Shown in pieces: positions 18,780-29,113 of a DNA stretch of 64,000 bases. Each line of letters begins with the position of its first letter. The first letter of the stretch is position 1. Position numbers and translations under genes: made by a program. Origin of the DNA: Paralithodes platypus (Eukaryota; Arthropoda; Malacostraca; Decapoda; Lithodidae); assembly GCA_032716605.1 (NCBI GenBank), contig CM064545.1:14111903-14175902 (forward strand). Reading direction: 5' to 3'. A model generated the notes under the pieces. It searched no databases. It was not told where the DNA came from and saw only the letters and a program-made list of their open reading frames with translations.

Positions 18780-21420
18780 GTTATGTATCACGCCCTTTTC
18801 GTCAGAAAAGTGGGGGGGGGGGGGAGTGGTAGAGCTTGCTCGTGACACTCAAGAGCCGTTTCGGAGGGGCTTCCACGTCTCAACACGTGTCGGATCTCCA
18901 GATCAGTCTCCTTCTCGCCTCTCAGACAGGGTTGCTTACTTTGTCGCGGGAGTCCCCACTGAATTTTTCTCCCTTGCGCCCATCTTCACTGGCCACGAGG
19001 CATGTGGGGTTGAATGGTTACCAGGTGGAATCTACCCTAGCGACGTGACCACCATGGTCGCGTCCATGGACGGGAAAAGGGTAGTTCCGGTGGTGCAACT
19101 CGGCCACAGGGTTTTCCTCTCTCGTGTATTCCTGGTACCGTAGACTGCCTGGGACGCGATGAGTCCGGTGCTAGTTCTGTCGGCCCTCGCCTGTTCTCTC
19201 ATTAGCACTCAGTTTCACGTGCTGTTGGTCCTCATGGTCCGACTGACGCTACGACCTCTGTCGTAGGTGATGTCGCGGGAGCTGCCGGGTGCATTTTAGC
19301 CCTATGATGGTGATACAGGCTCTGGAACCTCTCCTGTGAGACAGTATCCAGCTCCTGTTTTACCTGGACATTTGGTGGGTGGTCTCCTACACCCTGGCTC
19401 GGTCCGCACTGGACGCGCTCCCTGTCGGCCGCCACGTTCCAGGTTGTGGCTAGTCCCGTGCGCCGTTTACCGACCCTTTGGGACTCTGGGTCGCTCGGGG
19501 CTCTCTCTCGCCACCCGGGCCCTGGTCTGCCCCACCACCGACATTCTGGTTAGTCACAGATTCTTCATGTGTGGTGGCTTGGAGCTCCCACTATTCCATG
19601 GGCCTTCACCGTCAGGGCTGGTGGTCGGGAACGTGCCCCTGCACGTCGATGCTCTCGACCTGTTGGTGACATTGTTATTCCTGAGGGTTCACACACTGGA
19701 CTTTCGGGGTGGACACTCTGCCGGGGCGTCCTTTGTCGCTGCAGTCTGGGGCCCTCCACGTCTCCCTTCGGTCCTGGATCACTCGGGGCACGCTCTCTGC
19801 AGCCGTGCCCTGGCCTGCCCCTCTGCCGACAATCTAGGTGGTCGTAGATACGTTGTGCGAGGTGGCTTCGGGCTCCCGGTTATTCATGGGGCATCGACGT
19901 CTGAGCTGGCGATCTGGGAACACGCCCCACCAGTCGATGCTCTTGGCCTGTTGGTGCCGTTGTTCTTCCTGTGGGTTCACGCGTTCGCTCTTTCGGGCGA
20001 GTCGGTGGCTTTCAGGTTGAACGTTCAGTCGGAGGTCCATGGTCTCCACGTGCAGAGGTCCTCCAGGTCTTGTCCTCTGTTGGGGATCGCAGTGCCGTGG
20101 TTCTTCCTGGCAGTCCGGTACTGCGTGTCCCTGCGCGCTTCCTGCCTGCCCGTGACTGCCTGTTGTCCGGACAGGCTGTTCTGTTAGAGTGGTCGCTGCC
20201 GCATTCTGTCTTCGTCGACCTGACTGCTTTTTGGGGCGTTCCGGGGCTCTCCTTGTTCGCCTCATGGGGATTGCACACGTTGCCTTTGTCCCTCTCCCTC
20301 CTGTCTCGCACCCCGGCAATGGTTCTGGTTGCATTCGCGGACGTGTGGGGCAAGGTGGCGGAGCTCTTCGTATTCCTCCTCCGGTCGCACTCTTGCTGTG
20401 CGACATCCCCCTGAAGCTACAACAGTTCCGCGGCTGGGTCTGGTTGTTGCCGCCCCCGTGGCTGGCACTGGCTTGGTGCGCCCAGCTGTGGTGAGAGTGC
20501 CCGTTTCCGGTGCCCCTGCCTGTCTCGCAATTCCTCTTGGGCCGGGTTGGCTACCTCGGGCCCTCGTTGACGTTCGCGGGCTCGGTGGCTCCCGGTCCAC
20601 AGTCGGGTCCTCCCTGCCTTCCCCTCCTGTTCCTGGTCAGACTCTCTGTGGTCTTCCGTGTCCCGCTGGACGTCTCTTCCACCCTGGATGTGGGACATAC
20701 TCATTTAGCGCTGCTTGCTTCGCTTTTTCCGCGCCCGTCACTTCCTGTTTCGCACTGTGCGCTGCCGCCTGTCCCCCTTCCAGGTGGTCTTTGTGTCTCT
20801 GGCTGGGCTGGTCGTTCCACCGACCGTGCTGGTTTCCTTCCTGACCACTGCCTTCCGGGCACGCCCGCCGCCACGCAAGCCCCATCCTTTGTGGGTTCTG
20901 GACTGGACTCTGAACCTTCTGGCGTCGCGGTTTTCCACACAGGACGCGACGCCGGGGCTATTGCTCGGGAGTCCTTTGTCCATCGTGACGCTGGTTTCTG
21001 GTAGTCGGGTGGCGGGTCTGGCTGCCGCTGGCTTTCCGACGTGACCGTGCTCGCCTTGTATGGTGCCCGGTGTACTCCTGACACACATATGTGGAGTCTG
21101 TGGTGCCGGCTGTGTGGATGTCACCGAGGCCTGATGTGGGGTTGGCGGGGGTGCCGATTGGCCGCCTCCTTTGTCGGGTACTTCGTGCCAGTGTCCCTGC
21201 ATGTGGGGGTTCTGCGCATGTTCTACGTTCCTTTGCTGCCTCCCTACGGTTCCTGCATTGTCGGTCATTGCCCGACCTTGCCTCTATGAGTTTGTGGTCA
21301 TCGGTCACACCCTTCGTCCCCTCCTGCCTCTCGGTGTCCGTCGTCTGACCCGCCGGGCTGGTGGTCGCTCTCGGGAGTCTCGTCTCCTGGTACCCTGGCT
21401 GGGTCCCTGGGCTCCCTCCT
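18780..21420 (+). pseudogene. GC-rich decayed DIRS-like RT/RNase H/recombinase relic
   Basis: Several frames align in order with DIRS copy B. The clearest is 19336-20187: VDALGLLVPLFFLWVHA matches the copy B segment NVKELLVPLYFLQAHG, SGESVAF matches GKSVAF, and the end PVTACCPDRLF corresponds to PGVANVWADALSR. Next, VFVDLTAFWGVPGLSLFAS (20210-20265) matches QVDLFASEETHKLP of the domain after RNase H, and KLQQFRGWVW matches KLRDYRGLVS. Near 20965-21040 VTLVSGSRVAGLAA matches the recombinase arginine box LALATGNRVSELAA. Frames shift repeatedly and stops are present, so it is dead. It is far more GC-rich than copies A and B and belongs to a separate family. Boundaries are approximate and no terminal repeats were identified. 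Confidence 0.62.
19500..20075 (+). repeat. In-frame 288-bp duplication within the relic's RNase H
   Basis: Two adjacent diverged units (19500-19787 and 19788-20075) share landmarks at constant spacing: GGTGGCTT at 19573 and 19861, GTCGATGCTCT at 19645 and 19933. The period of 288 is 96 codons, so the frame is kept through both. Confidence 0.75.
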
Positions 21421-22381
21421 CGTCATTCTTTATTTTTCTTTGTTTTCTTGGGGAAAAGGGAGGGGGTACGGGTTACAGACACTATGGTCACGAGCTTGGG
21501 TATATTTATAAATTCTGTATACAGTACAGTATGTGTCCCATGTGACCTACTTTTCCCATGTACTCACCTAATTGTAGTATACAGGATTTGAGCCTAAGCT
21601 CATGTTGTCCTGTCTCTCTCTCTACATTTATCCAATTTTGCTTTAAAAGTTTGGATATTTCTTGCTCCCACCACCTCCCCATCCAATTTATTCCAACAAT
21701 CAATGCTTCTATACGGGAAGCTGAACTTTCTTACATCAGACTTACATACAACTTTCCTCAACTTACATTCATGACCCCTGGTTCTTCCCTCGTCCCTCAC
21801 CACAAAATCTCCCTTGTCGATCTTCTCAAAACCTTTCACACACTTAAACATCATGATCATGTCACCTCTCTCTCTCCTCTCCCTCAGCGTTGGCAGCTTT
21901 AGCCTCTCCAATCTCTCCTCATATGGCAGGTCTCTAGGCTAGCTATCATCTTAGTGGCAACTCTCTGAACTCTTTCCAGTTTTTTATTATGTTTTATAAG
22001 GTGTGGAGACCACACCACTGCTGCATACTCCAGTCTTGGTCGTATTATTGTCCCTATTATTTTTGCTAACATCTCTTCATCTAAATAATTCAGAGCTATT
22101 CTAATGTTAGTCAACACTGCATAGGTTTCACCAGTTATTTTATTTATATGCTGTTCAGGTGATAAGCTGTCTGCCATAACTACCCCTAGGTCTTTTGCTT
22201 TCACAGCTTTACTAATTATTTCATCTCCTATTTTATATCCCCAAGAAGGTCTATATTTACTTTTTCCCATCTCAAGAACCTGACACTTACTCGTGTTGAA
22301 TTCCATTTTCCAAGTTTGACTCCACTCATATAATTTATCTAGGTCTCTCTGTAATTCTTCACAACTACTCCTACTCCTACT

Positions 22382-22921
22382 CTGGCGGGTGCCTAACCCC
22401 GAAAGGAGTTGAAATAGGGGAGCTATCCCCCCGCCAAAGGCGGCTTTCTAGGGCCTTTCCTAGCTGATGCTGAGAGGATTGGGTTCTAGTCATGTGGTGA
22501 TGGGCTGGTCTATGCGAGTGAGAACTGAGCGATCTCTGCCATACCCATAGCTTACTCTGACTGTTCCTTTTACTTATATATCTTCTAGATCTCAAGTGGC
22601 GGCGTCTTTTCCGTGGATTGACCTCCCTACTGCCAACCTAGAAGTTGGCAGATTGGGAGCCAAAGCGTCACATTTTTCCCTTACCCCTCAACTTTCCCTT
22701 CATAATTGCTGAGGGGCACAGGGCCTTGGGTGGGGCTTTGGTTTCCCGGGCGTTTCCGCACCCTCCTCAGCTCCCTGCCTTGGAGTGGCTTCGGTAACCC
22801 GGGCTTTGTTAGTGGTAAGCAGGGAGGATTTTGTGGGGGCGCTCGTTTATGACCTTGGCCTTGCTCGAGACCTTGGGGCTGTTCGGCCAGACAGCCTGGG
22901 GAACAACAACAACAACAACAA
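22382..22921 (+). mobile_element. SINE-like retroposon, longest copy (copy 3)
   Basis: About 540 bases flanked by CTACTCCTACT (22371-22381 and 22922-22932) in the RT of the second LINE. It starts CTGGCGGGTGCC, has an ~140-base 5' part missing from several other copies, and ends with the shared tail CAGACAGCCTGGGGAAC plus (AAC)n. No open frame or clear polymerase III promoter boxes were found, so origin of the head is unknown. Confidence 0.85.
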
Positions 22922-23480
22922 CTACTCCTACTTGTAATATGCTTCATTAATTTTGCATCATCAGCAAACATAGATATATATGAGCCTATTCCCATTTGAA
23001 GGTCGTTGATGAAAACCATAAACATGATTGGGGCCAACACCGATCCTTGAGGCACTCCGCTTTTTACCCTTTTCCACGAGGAGAACTTTCCTTTTATTAC
23101 TGTTCGCATTTCCCTCCCAATTAAATAGTTTTCCATCCACTTTAATAATACTCCCTCAACCCGCCCCACAGTCCTGAGCTTCCACAACAATCTCTTATGA
23201 GGCACCTTATCAAATGCCTTCTTGAAATCTAAGTAAATACAATCTACCCACCCCTCCCTCCCTTGTACAATGTCAATTACCCTATCATAGTAACTCAAAA
23301 AATTTGTGGTACACGAATGACCTTTTCTGAACCCGAACTGCTTGCTTGAAATTATTTCCCTCTCCTCCAACATACCCACCCATCTTTTTCTAATAATCTT
23401 TTCACAAAGCTTGCATATAACACTCGTTAAGGGTACCGGTCGATAATTTAGCGGGTCTTCTTTATTTCCACTTTTATATA

Positions 23481-24048
23481 TTATTATGTTCCTTCCAACA
23501 ACCAACTATACTCCTAAAATCGATTAATGAAATTTACAAACACATGTGGCAGTCCGTGGGTTCGAACCCAGGACGCTCACACCGAAAATCAACACCTTAT
23601 GCATCGCACCACGAAGACAGTTAAAGGATGGTGGACACTGCCTACGATTTATTATGCATCTTCGAATCCTGCATATCAATCTAAGCATGTACACACATCC
23701 CAACTGCAACTCACGTAGGCTATGCATATGTGAATGGAAAGAGCAATTAATGGGGCCTTAACCACTAGGGAAGTCCTCTCGATAAATTACCCCTGAACCA
23801 ATATCAATTATTATGTTCCTTTCAACAACCAACTATATTCCTAAAATCGATTAATGAAATTTACAAACACATGTGACAGTCCGTGGATCCACCCAGGACG
23901 CTCACACCGAAAATCAACACCTTAATGCATCGCACCACGAAGACAGTTAAAGGATGGTGGACACTGCCTACGATTTATTATGCAACTTCGAATCCTGCAT
24001 ATCAATCTAAGCATGTACACACATCCCAACTGCAACTCACGTAGGCTA
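23481..24048 (-). mobile_element. tRNA-like repeat in two tandem copies
   Basis: Two near-identical units (about 23481-23725 and 23808-24048, period 327) inserted in the RT frame with TATA at both edges. On minus each has a candidate A box (TGGTGCGATGC) about 44 bases before the B box GGTTCGAACCC, which is tRNA spacing; unit 2 has a damaged B box. A short unique spacer follows unit 1. Likely a tRNA-derived SINE or tRNA-like relic; not a functional tRNA. Confidence 0.5.
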
Positions 24049-24941
24049 TACGAGTTATATTTGCTTGTTTCCATTCTAAGGGAAGTTCCCCCTTGTTTAA
24101 TGAGTGTTGAACAATATTAAAAATAGGTCTCACTAGTTGTTCAGAACATTCTCTTAATACCCATCCAGCAATGTTATCTGGGCCCATAGATTTTCTCATG
24201 TCCAATTCTTCCAACAATGATTTTAGTTCATCCTTGTTGACTTCTATCGACTCTAGTCCCTGTATCTCGTTCAATTCCACCACAGGTTCTACATAGTCAT
24301 CCTCCTCCACAAACACGGATGTTAATGTATCATTCATAATTTCACACATACCCACTGAGTCTTCATATAATTGACCCTCTACCCTAAGCTTTGTTATTTT
24401 GTCCTTTATTTTTGATTTGCCGTTGATATAACAATAGAACAGTTTGGGTTCTTTATTACATTTGTTTACTATATCTTTTTCAAAGTTCTTTTTCTCCTCT
24501 CTTATAGTCTTGACGTAGTTGTTTCTAGCATTCTTATACTCATTCCATTTTTCCTCAGTGTGTCTCCTTCTCACTTTATTCCATGCAGAGTCCTTTTTGT
24601 TCTGGGCAATGTGACATCGCATGTTAAACCACTCTTTCTCCTTAGCCAGCTTTTTATCCTTAAATGTTGGTACATATTTATCTACCCCCTCCCTGTAAAT
24701 ATCTAGTAACATGGTGTATTTTACCTGAATATTCTGTTCTTGCTCAATAAATGACCAATCAATATTTGCAAAGTATCCTCGTAATGATTCATAATCTGCC
24801 TTACTATAATTTAGTCTATATTCCCTATGTTCCTCCTCTCTGCCTTCCAGAAATTCCACTGTCAATTCAATTTCAATCACAGCATGATCGCTTTTTCCCA
24901 TGGGACTCAAATATGTTAGGTTCTTTATTTCTTGGGGGTCT

Positions 24942-25520
24942 ATCTATCTATCTATTGCCTGACGCCGTGATCCCCGAAGGGGTGGCCACGAACGAACCGC
25001 CCCCATGCACCTCTGTCCTCAGTCAGTCGACGCCCCTCCCCCCAACCAGCACCGCCTTCGTTCATGTACTTCCTCACTCCATCCTTCCACCTCTCCCTCT
25101 CTGTCCCTCCACCTCGCTCTCATACACCCTCTTAGTCATTCTCTCGCTTTCCATACGTTCCATATGGCCGAACCATCTCAAGTTGTTCCTTTTCACACTT
25201 TCCAGCACATCTACCTCCACACCACACCTCCTTCTTACTTCCTCATTAGTCTGTCTATCCCTCCATGTAACTCTGCACGCACTCCTTAAGTAATTCATTT
25301 CCACTGCTCTCACTCTTGGTCTGAGTCTCTCAACCAACGTCCATTCTTCGCTTCCGTAAGTCAGTGTCGGGATTACCACACTGTCATGCAAGGACTTCTT
25401 CACTTCCATACTGACCACCCTATTTCTTGTTACTGCTTTTAGCATTCCTACAACCCTCTTCCCCTGTTGTACCCTCTCCCGCACTTCTTCATCCATAGTC
25501 CCATCTTTACTCAACACAAC
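24942..25520 (-). mobile_element. RTE-like LINE, 5'-truncated 3' end
   Basis: Flanked by TCTTGGGGGTCT (24930-24941 and 25521-25532). The minus frame at 25074-25517 gives the C-terminal region typical of this LINE group: LTYGSEEWTL, VEMNYLRSACRVTW and LRWFGHMERM. It ends at a (TAGA)n 3' tail, seen as TATC repeats at 24942-24955 on plus. Further 3' ends of this family lie at 35479-35585 and 55228-55330. Confidence 0.82.
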
Positions 25521-26415
25521 TCTTGGGGGTCTTTGGTGAATAATAAGTCAAGTCTTGATGGTTCATCACCTCCTCTAAATCTTGTATTTTCCGTAACGTG
25601 TTGTGTTAGTAGATACCCCATTGTTAGTTCAAGAAATTTGCTACCCCAAGTATTTTCATTTGAACCCGCATCCAAACATTCCCAATCCACCTCCCCGCAA
25701 TTAAAGTCCCCTGCAAGAATAAGCCTATTTTTCCTTTTACAAATAATTTCTAACATTCCCAAGGTTTCCAAAATTAATTCATTATATTCATCGTTGCTCC
25801 AAGATTTAGTCTTAGGAGGTAAATACATTGATACAATGTCTAATTTTTACCTATCATTATCCTCAATTTCAACTGCTACCACTTCAGCAATGCTATCACC
25901 AAGTTTTAATTCTTTAGCAGTAATTGCATTATCTACCATGATCAACACTCCTCCTCCTAGCTTTCCTAACCTGTCTCTTTTCCATGTACTGTATCCCGCA
26001 CAACTAATTATATTCGTGTCTACCTCCTGGTTAAGCTTAGTTTCAGTCAAACATACTACCCCGGGCCTCTCTCTCTTTACATATTTGTCAAACTCAATCT
26101 TTTTGGAAATTAACCCATCAATATTTGTATACATGAACTTAGCGTTACCAGTATTTTCCCTATTTTTTCGTCCCTGCCCGTTCCTTTCTTTTTTGTACGT
26201 ACCCCTCCCAATTTATTTCCTAGCTTGTCTCCTCTTCTCTTGTCTCCACCTGGACTGTTTCTCGCTCCGTTTCCACCTCCCCTCCCTTTGCCTCCACTTG
26301 GACTGTTTCTCTTTCTATTTCCACCTCCCCTTTCTCTGCCTTCTCCTCCGTCACCCTCACCATCTCCCTTTCCCTCCCTACTTCGTCCCTTCGCTTTATA
26401 TACCATTTCTTGACT

Positions 26416-26690
26416 TTTCCCTATGTATGTATGTTGGTATGCTGTAATTATCTGCGCTTCAGAAGAAATGGAATTTTGTACGGTACTGTTGTAAATTTTT
26501 CAAGTTTTCTCCGATGCTATGAATGACAGTCACGCTGACAAAACTGCTCTTTTTAACTACTCCTCAGTTTTTCACTCTTTTTATTACTCTCTTGTTTATT
26601 TTGTGTTCTTTGTCATTAATTTTTTGTTTTGCATCTGTATTTGGTATTTGTGCTTGGATGTCCTCCTCCAATTTGTTACGCAGCCTTGAC
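26416..26690. other. No feature recognised
   Basis: AT-rich sequence between the LINE 5' end and a fold-back element. Short TATG repeats lie at its left edge. I see no conserved frame. Confidence 0.5.
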
Positions 26691-26803
26691 GTTGGATTTG
26701 CCAAGACTACTAACAAATTGGGAGGTTTGACGTACCTCCCAACCTACCAAATAGGAAAACCTACTACAGTACTGTATTTGGTAGTAGTCTTGGAAAATCC
26801 AAC
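26691..26803. mobile_element. Fold-back MITE, about 113 bp
   Basis: Terminal inverted repeats of about 28 bases with two mismatches: GTTGGATTTGCCAAGACTAC (26691 onwards) against the complement of 26776-26803. A related copy at about 28017-28110 keeps the left arm and the TAGGTTTTCCTATTTGG core. Class unknown. Confidence 0.6.
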
Positions 26804-27041
26804 GTACATAGTACCCTCCCACAAGCCGGACCCCCGCCCATCCTCGCTCCTCTGTCTACGTGGAATAATGATGCTTGGACAACGGCACATGCGCTCAGGT
26901 TCGACCAGGTGTAAACATGGACAGAAGACGGTCTGGGCTGTCAGCTGTATCTCAAGTAAATCTCTTTTTCTTCTCTTCTATGCATTTTTCACCTTCGGTG
27001 GTAGTTTTGGTTAATATACAACGTCTCCTAGAGCAAGTTAA

Positions 27042-27508
27042 CCCTTCCAGCCCGGCTGTCCTGTTATAAGGACACCGCAGCAGTTGGGTAGGACCCCGGG
27101 TGTCCTTATAACAGGAAGTAAGCTTGAAAGCCTATTCAGCTTGTTTTGAAAGCCGTCGGTCCGACGCATGTAAACACAGCCGGTTGGACCGACGCCGCGC
27201 ACCTCCGAACACAAGAAGGAGAGGCGTAGTTTGTTTTTGTGTGTCTGTATGTTGTTATTTCAGTAGTGAAAAGTCTCATATGGCTAAAATCGCGGAAAAA
27301 TGCGCTCCACGGAAATCGTCATCACAACTGAACCAGTTGACTTAGAGAGCTCTACTAAATGCCAGTCTACAGATTGGAAACCACAGTACGTTTAGAAATG
27401 CGTGGGAATTTTCTAGCAGTTAAAATAACAAAGATACGGTTGTCTAGGCCTAGACGTTTTTCGGCCAAATCGCCCGGGTACCTAACACTGTCCTTAGGAG
27501 GGGGAGGG
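27042..27508 (+). mobile_element. TTAA-flanked MITE with palindromic core (copy 1)
   Basis: TTAA at 27038-27041 and 27509-27512; ends CCCTTCC..GGAGGG. It is homologous to 54018-54495 (inverted) and 57603-58079, sharing GGTCCGACGCATGTAAACA, GACTTAGAGAGCTCTACT and GACGTTTTTCGGCCAAA. TTAA duplication and CCC ends suggest piggyBac-type mobilisation. Near its left end it holds the short inverted repeat CCTGTTATAAGGACA / TGTCCTTATAACAGG. Confidence 0.75.
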
Positions 27509-27599
27509 TTAAGGAGTAGACTCTAGAAGTTTTCTTTTTTAACCGTGATTGGGATGACGACATAGCAGTCAAAATAGACAAGTCATCATTGCAATTAGG

Positions 27600-27600
<1 letters not shown>

Positions 27601-27637
<37 letters not shown>

Positions 27638-27991
27638 CCCCAAGCTGCCTGGCCGAACAGCCCCAAGGCCCCGAGCAAGGCCAAGGCCATAACCGAGCGC
27701 CACCACAGAACCCTCCCTGCTGACCACAATAACGCCTGGGTGACCGAAGCCACTCCATGGCGGGGAGCTGAGGAGGGTGCGGAAATGCCCGGGAAACCAA
27801 AGCCACACCCAGGGCCCTGTGCCCCTCAGCAATTATGAAGAGAAAGCTGAGGGGCAAAGGAAAAATGTGACGCTTTGGCTTCCAATCTTGGTAGATTGGG
27901 AGGTCAATCCACGGAAGAGACGCCGTCACTTGAGATCTAGAAAATATATAAGTAAAAGGAACAGTCAGAGTAAGCAATGGGTATGGCAGAG
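27601..27991 (-). mobile_element. SINE-like retroposon (copy 4)
   Basis: Minus-strand copy flanked by ATTGCAATTAGGT (27588-27600 and 27992-28004). The tail appears as a (TTG) array of about 12 units at 27601-27636, followed by the complement of the shared 3' tail. Confidence 0.87.
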
Positions 27992-28114
27992 ATTGCAATT
28001 AGGTTAATAGCCTTGACGTTGGATTTTCCAAGACTACTACCAAATAGTAGGTTTTCCTATTTGGTAGGTTGGTAAGTTGGGAGGTACATCAAACCTCCCA
28101 TTAAACACTGCCCA

Positions 28115-28469
28115 CGTATTCGCGGAACCGCGTATCCGCGGAAAATACGCGGTACGACTTAGGCGCGGATACGGCGAGTGCACTGTACGTATTTCCAACT
28201 AAATTGTATAATATTACATACAATCCTATTTCCAAGTCCCTATTCAACATCTGAAAATTGGTTCGTGGGAAATAAGTTTGAAGGATTTTCGAACTTATTG
28301 CCGAATTTTGAATTTAATACCGAGTGGATATTTTCGAACACTAGTTTTTGGCCTTTTCGAACTTACTGACGTTTACTTGGAAATAAATTAAAAAACGTAC
28401 CTGTTTCAAACCTGCATTATCTTATTGTACACATACCTAATTCACCCTCTCTCCCCACCTCCTCCACTA
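28115..28469. other. No gene seen; short CG-rich palindromic patch
   Basis: Contains ATTCGCGGAACCGCG and TATCCGCGGAAAATACGCGG (28118-28155), otherwise AT-rich sequence without a conserved frame. Confidence 0.4.
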
Positions 28470-28830
28470 TTTATCTTCTTTTCCCTCCCATACCCCATCC
28501 AACTATTTTGCTGGTGATTCATTCCTTATGTTCAACAATTCGTTGGAAGTACAGTACTCCCTCCATCTCTCGACTCTCTCTTGCTTCTCAGCTAACACTC
28601 GCCCATTCTTATCTTTCACACCCTTACTACTTCTCTTGCTACCCTACCTAACTTTCTTGATATCTTTCCAGAACAGTTTCTTACATTCCCTCCATTTCAC
28701 ATTTAGATTCCTTCCAAATCCCTCATCTACTGTTCTCTTACTTTCCTTCACTACTCTCTTCACCACTCTTTTTCTCGAAGTACCTCTCCCTTTTCTGTCT
28801 CTCCAAATCTTCTTTCCCTCTACTATAGGT
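28470..28830 (-). pseudogene. RTE-like LINE fragment
   Basis: Clearly homologous to 13960-14250: on minus it encodes the basic linker with VVKRVVKESKR, a GFGRNLNVKWRECKKLFWK stretch and the segment before the RT. Several frameshifts are present and no intact ends were found. Confidence 0.7.
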
Positions 28831-29113
28831 CTCCCTCGATATACGATTGGGTTACATTCTTGAAAACCCTATCATAAATAGAAAAATCATATAGCGAACC
28901 CTAAAATTAATGGGGTAAATGGGGATGCGTTCTCGGACCAGCCAAAACCCAAAGACAAACCCCTAAAAACCTATAATATCGTAAATTGGGGCATCGGATA
29001 GTGAGGTAATTTCTTTTTATTAACCCTCTCCGACATATGACGCGATTTTGAGCCTATTAGGGATACTTTAAAGCCTTTGTTACCATCAGGGGTATTTAGA
29101 AACCTTTAGTTTA

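Larger units (their letters stand above)
21600..26134 (-). pseudogene. LINE ORF2 (endonuclease-RT), interrupted
   Basis: Recognisable pieces are NIDGLISKK and LTETKLNQE (endonuclease start), GDFNCGEVDW, LDLLFTKDP, PMGKSDHAV (catalytic His region), DMRKSMGPDN, NYRPVPLTS, QFGFRKGHSC, DFKKAFDKVPHK, SGVPQGSVLAP, FADDAKLM and the tail KFSFPYRS. Most pieces are collinear and in frame, except for a nonsense codon and frame change near 25840 and small changes near the inserts. Removing the RTE-like insert at 24942-25520 brings LDLLFTKDPQE directly next to the NLTYLSPMGKSDH piece. The open frame is lost chiefly through insertion, not through long decay. Confidence 0.8.
21565..26415 (-). mobile_element. 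CR1/Jockey-group LINE, second copy, split by three insertions
   Basis: Same family as 8695-13049: the 3' ends share CAACATGAGCTTAG and TACAATTAGGT. Reading 5' to 3' on minus: ORF1/ORF2 linker (26110-26410), endonuclease (25533-26134, 24850-24929), linker and RT start (24049-24910), RT core (22933-23480), RT C-terminus (21600-22370). The inserts are a SINE (22382-22921), a duplicated tRNA-like repeat (23481-24048) and an RTE-like 3' end (24942-25520). Confidence 0.85.

Noticed and set aside
18030..18845. 271-codon plus-strand open frame
   Set aside because: Same stop-poor GC-rich context, several overlapping frames, composition-driven Leu/Arg/Ser protein. It may be a gag-like remnant but nothing supports that directly.
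23546..23640. Functional tRNA gene
   Set aside because: A and B box-like words exist but the cloverleaf arms do not pair convincingly, and the unit is a repeated insertion inside a LINE.
25467..26447. 326-codon plus-strand open frame
   Set aside because: Antisense to the endonuclease of the second LINE; crosses the RTE-like insertion boundary, so cannot be a conserved gene.
28831..29019. Left end of another Tigger-type element (CCCTCGATATACGAT)
   Set aside because: A terminal-repeat-like start is seen but no matching right end with TA was found.
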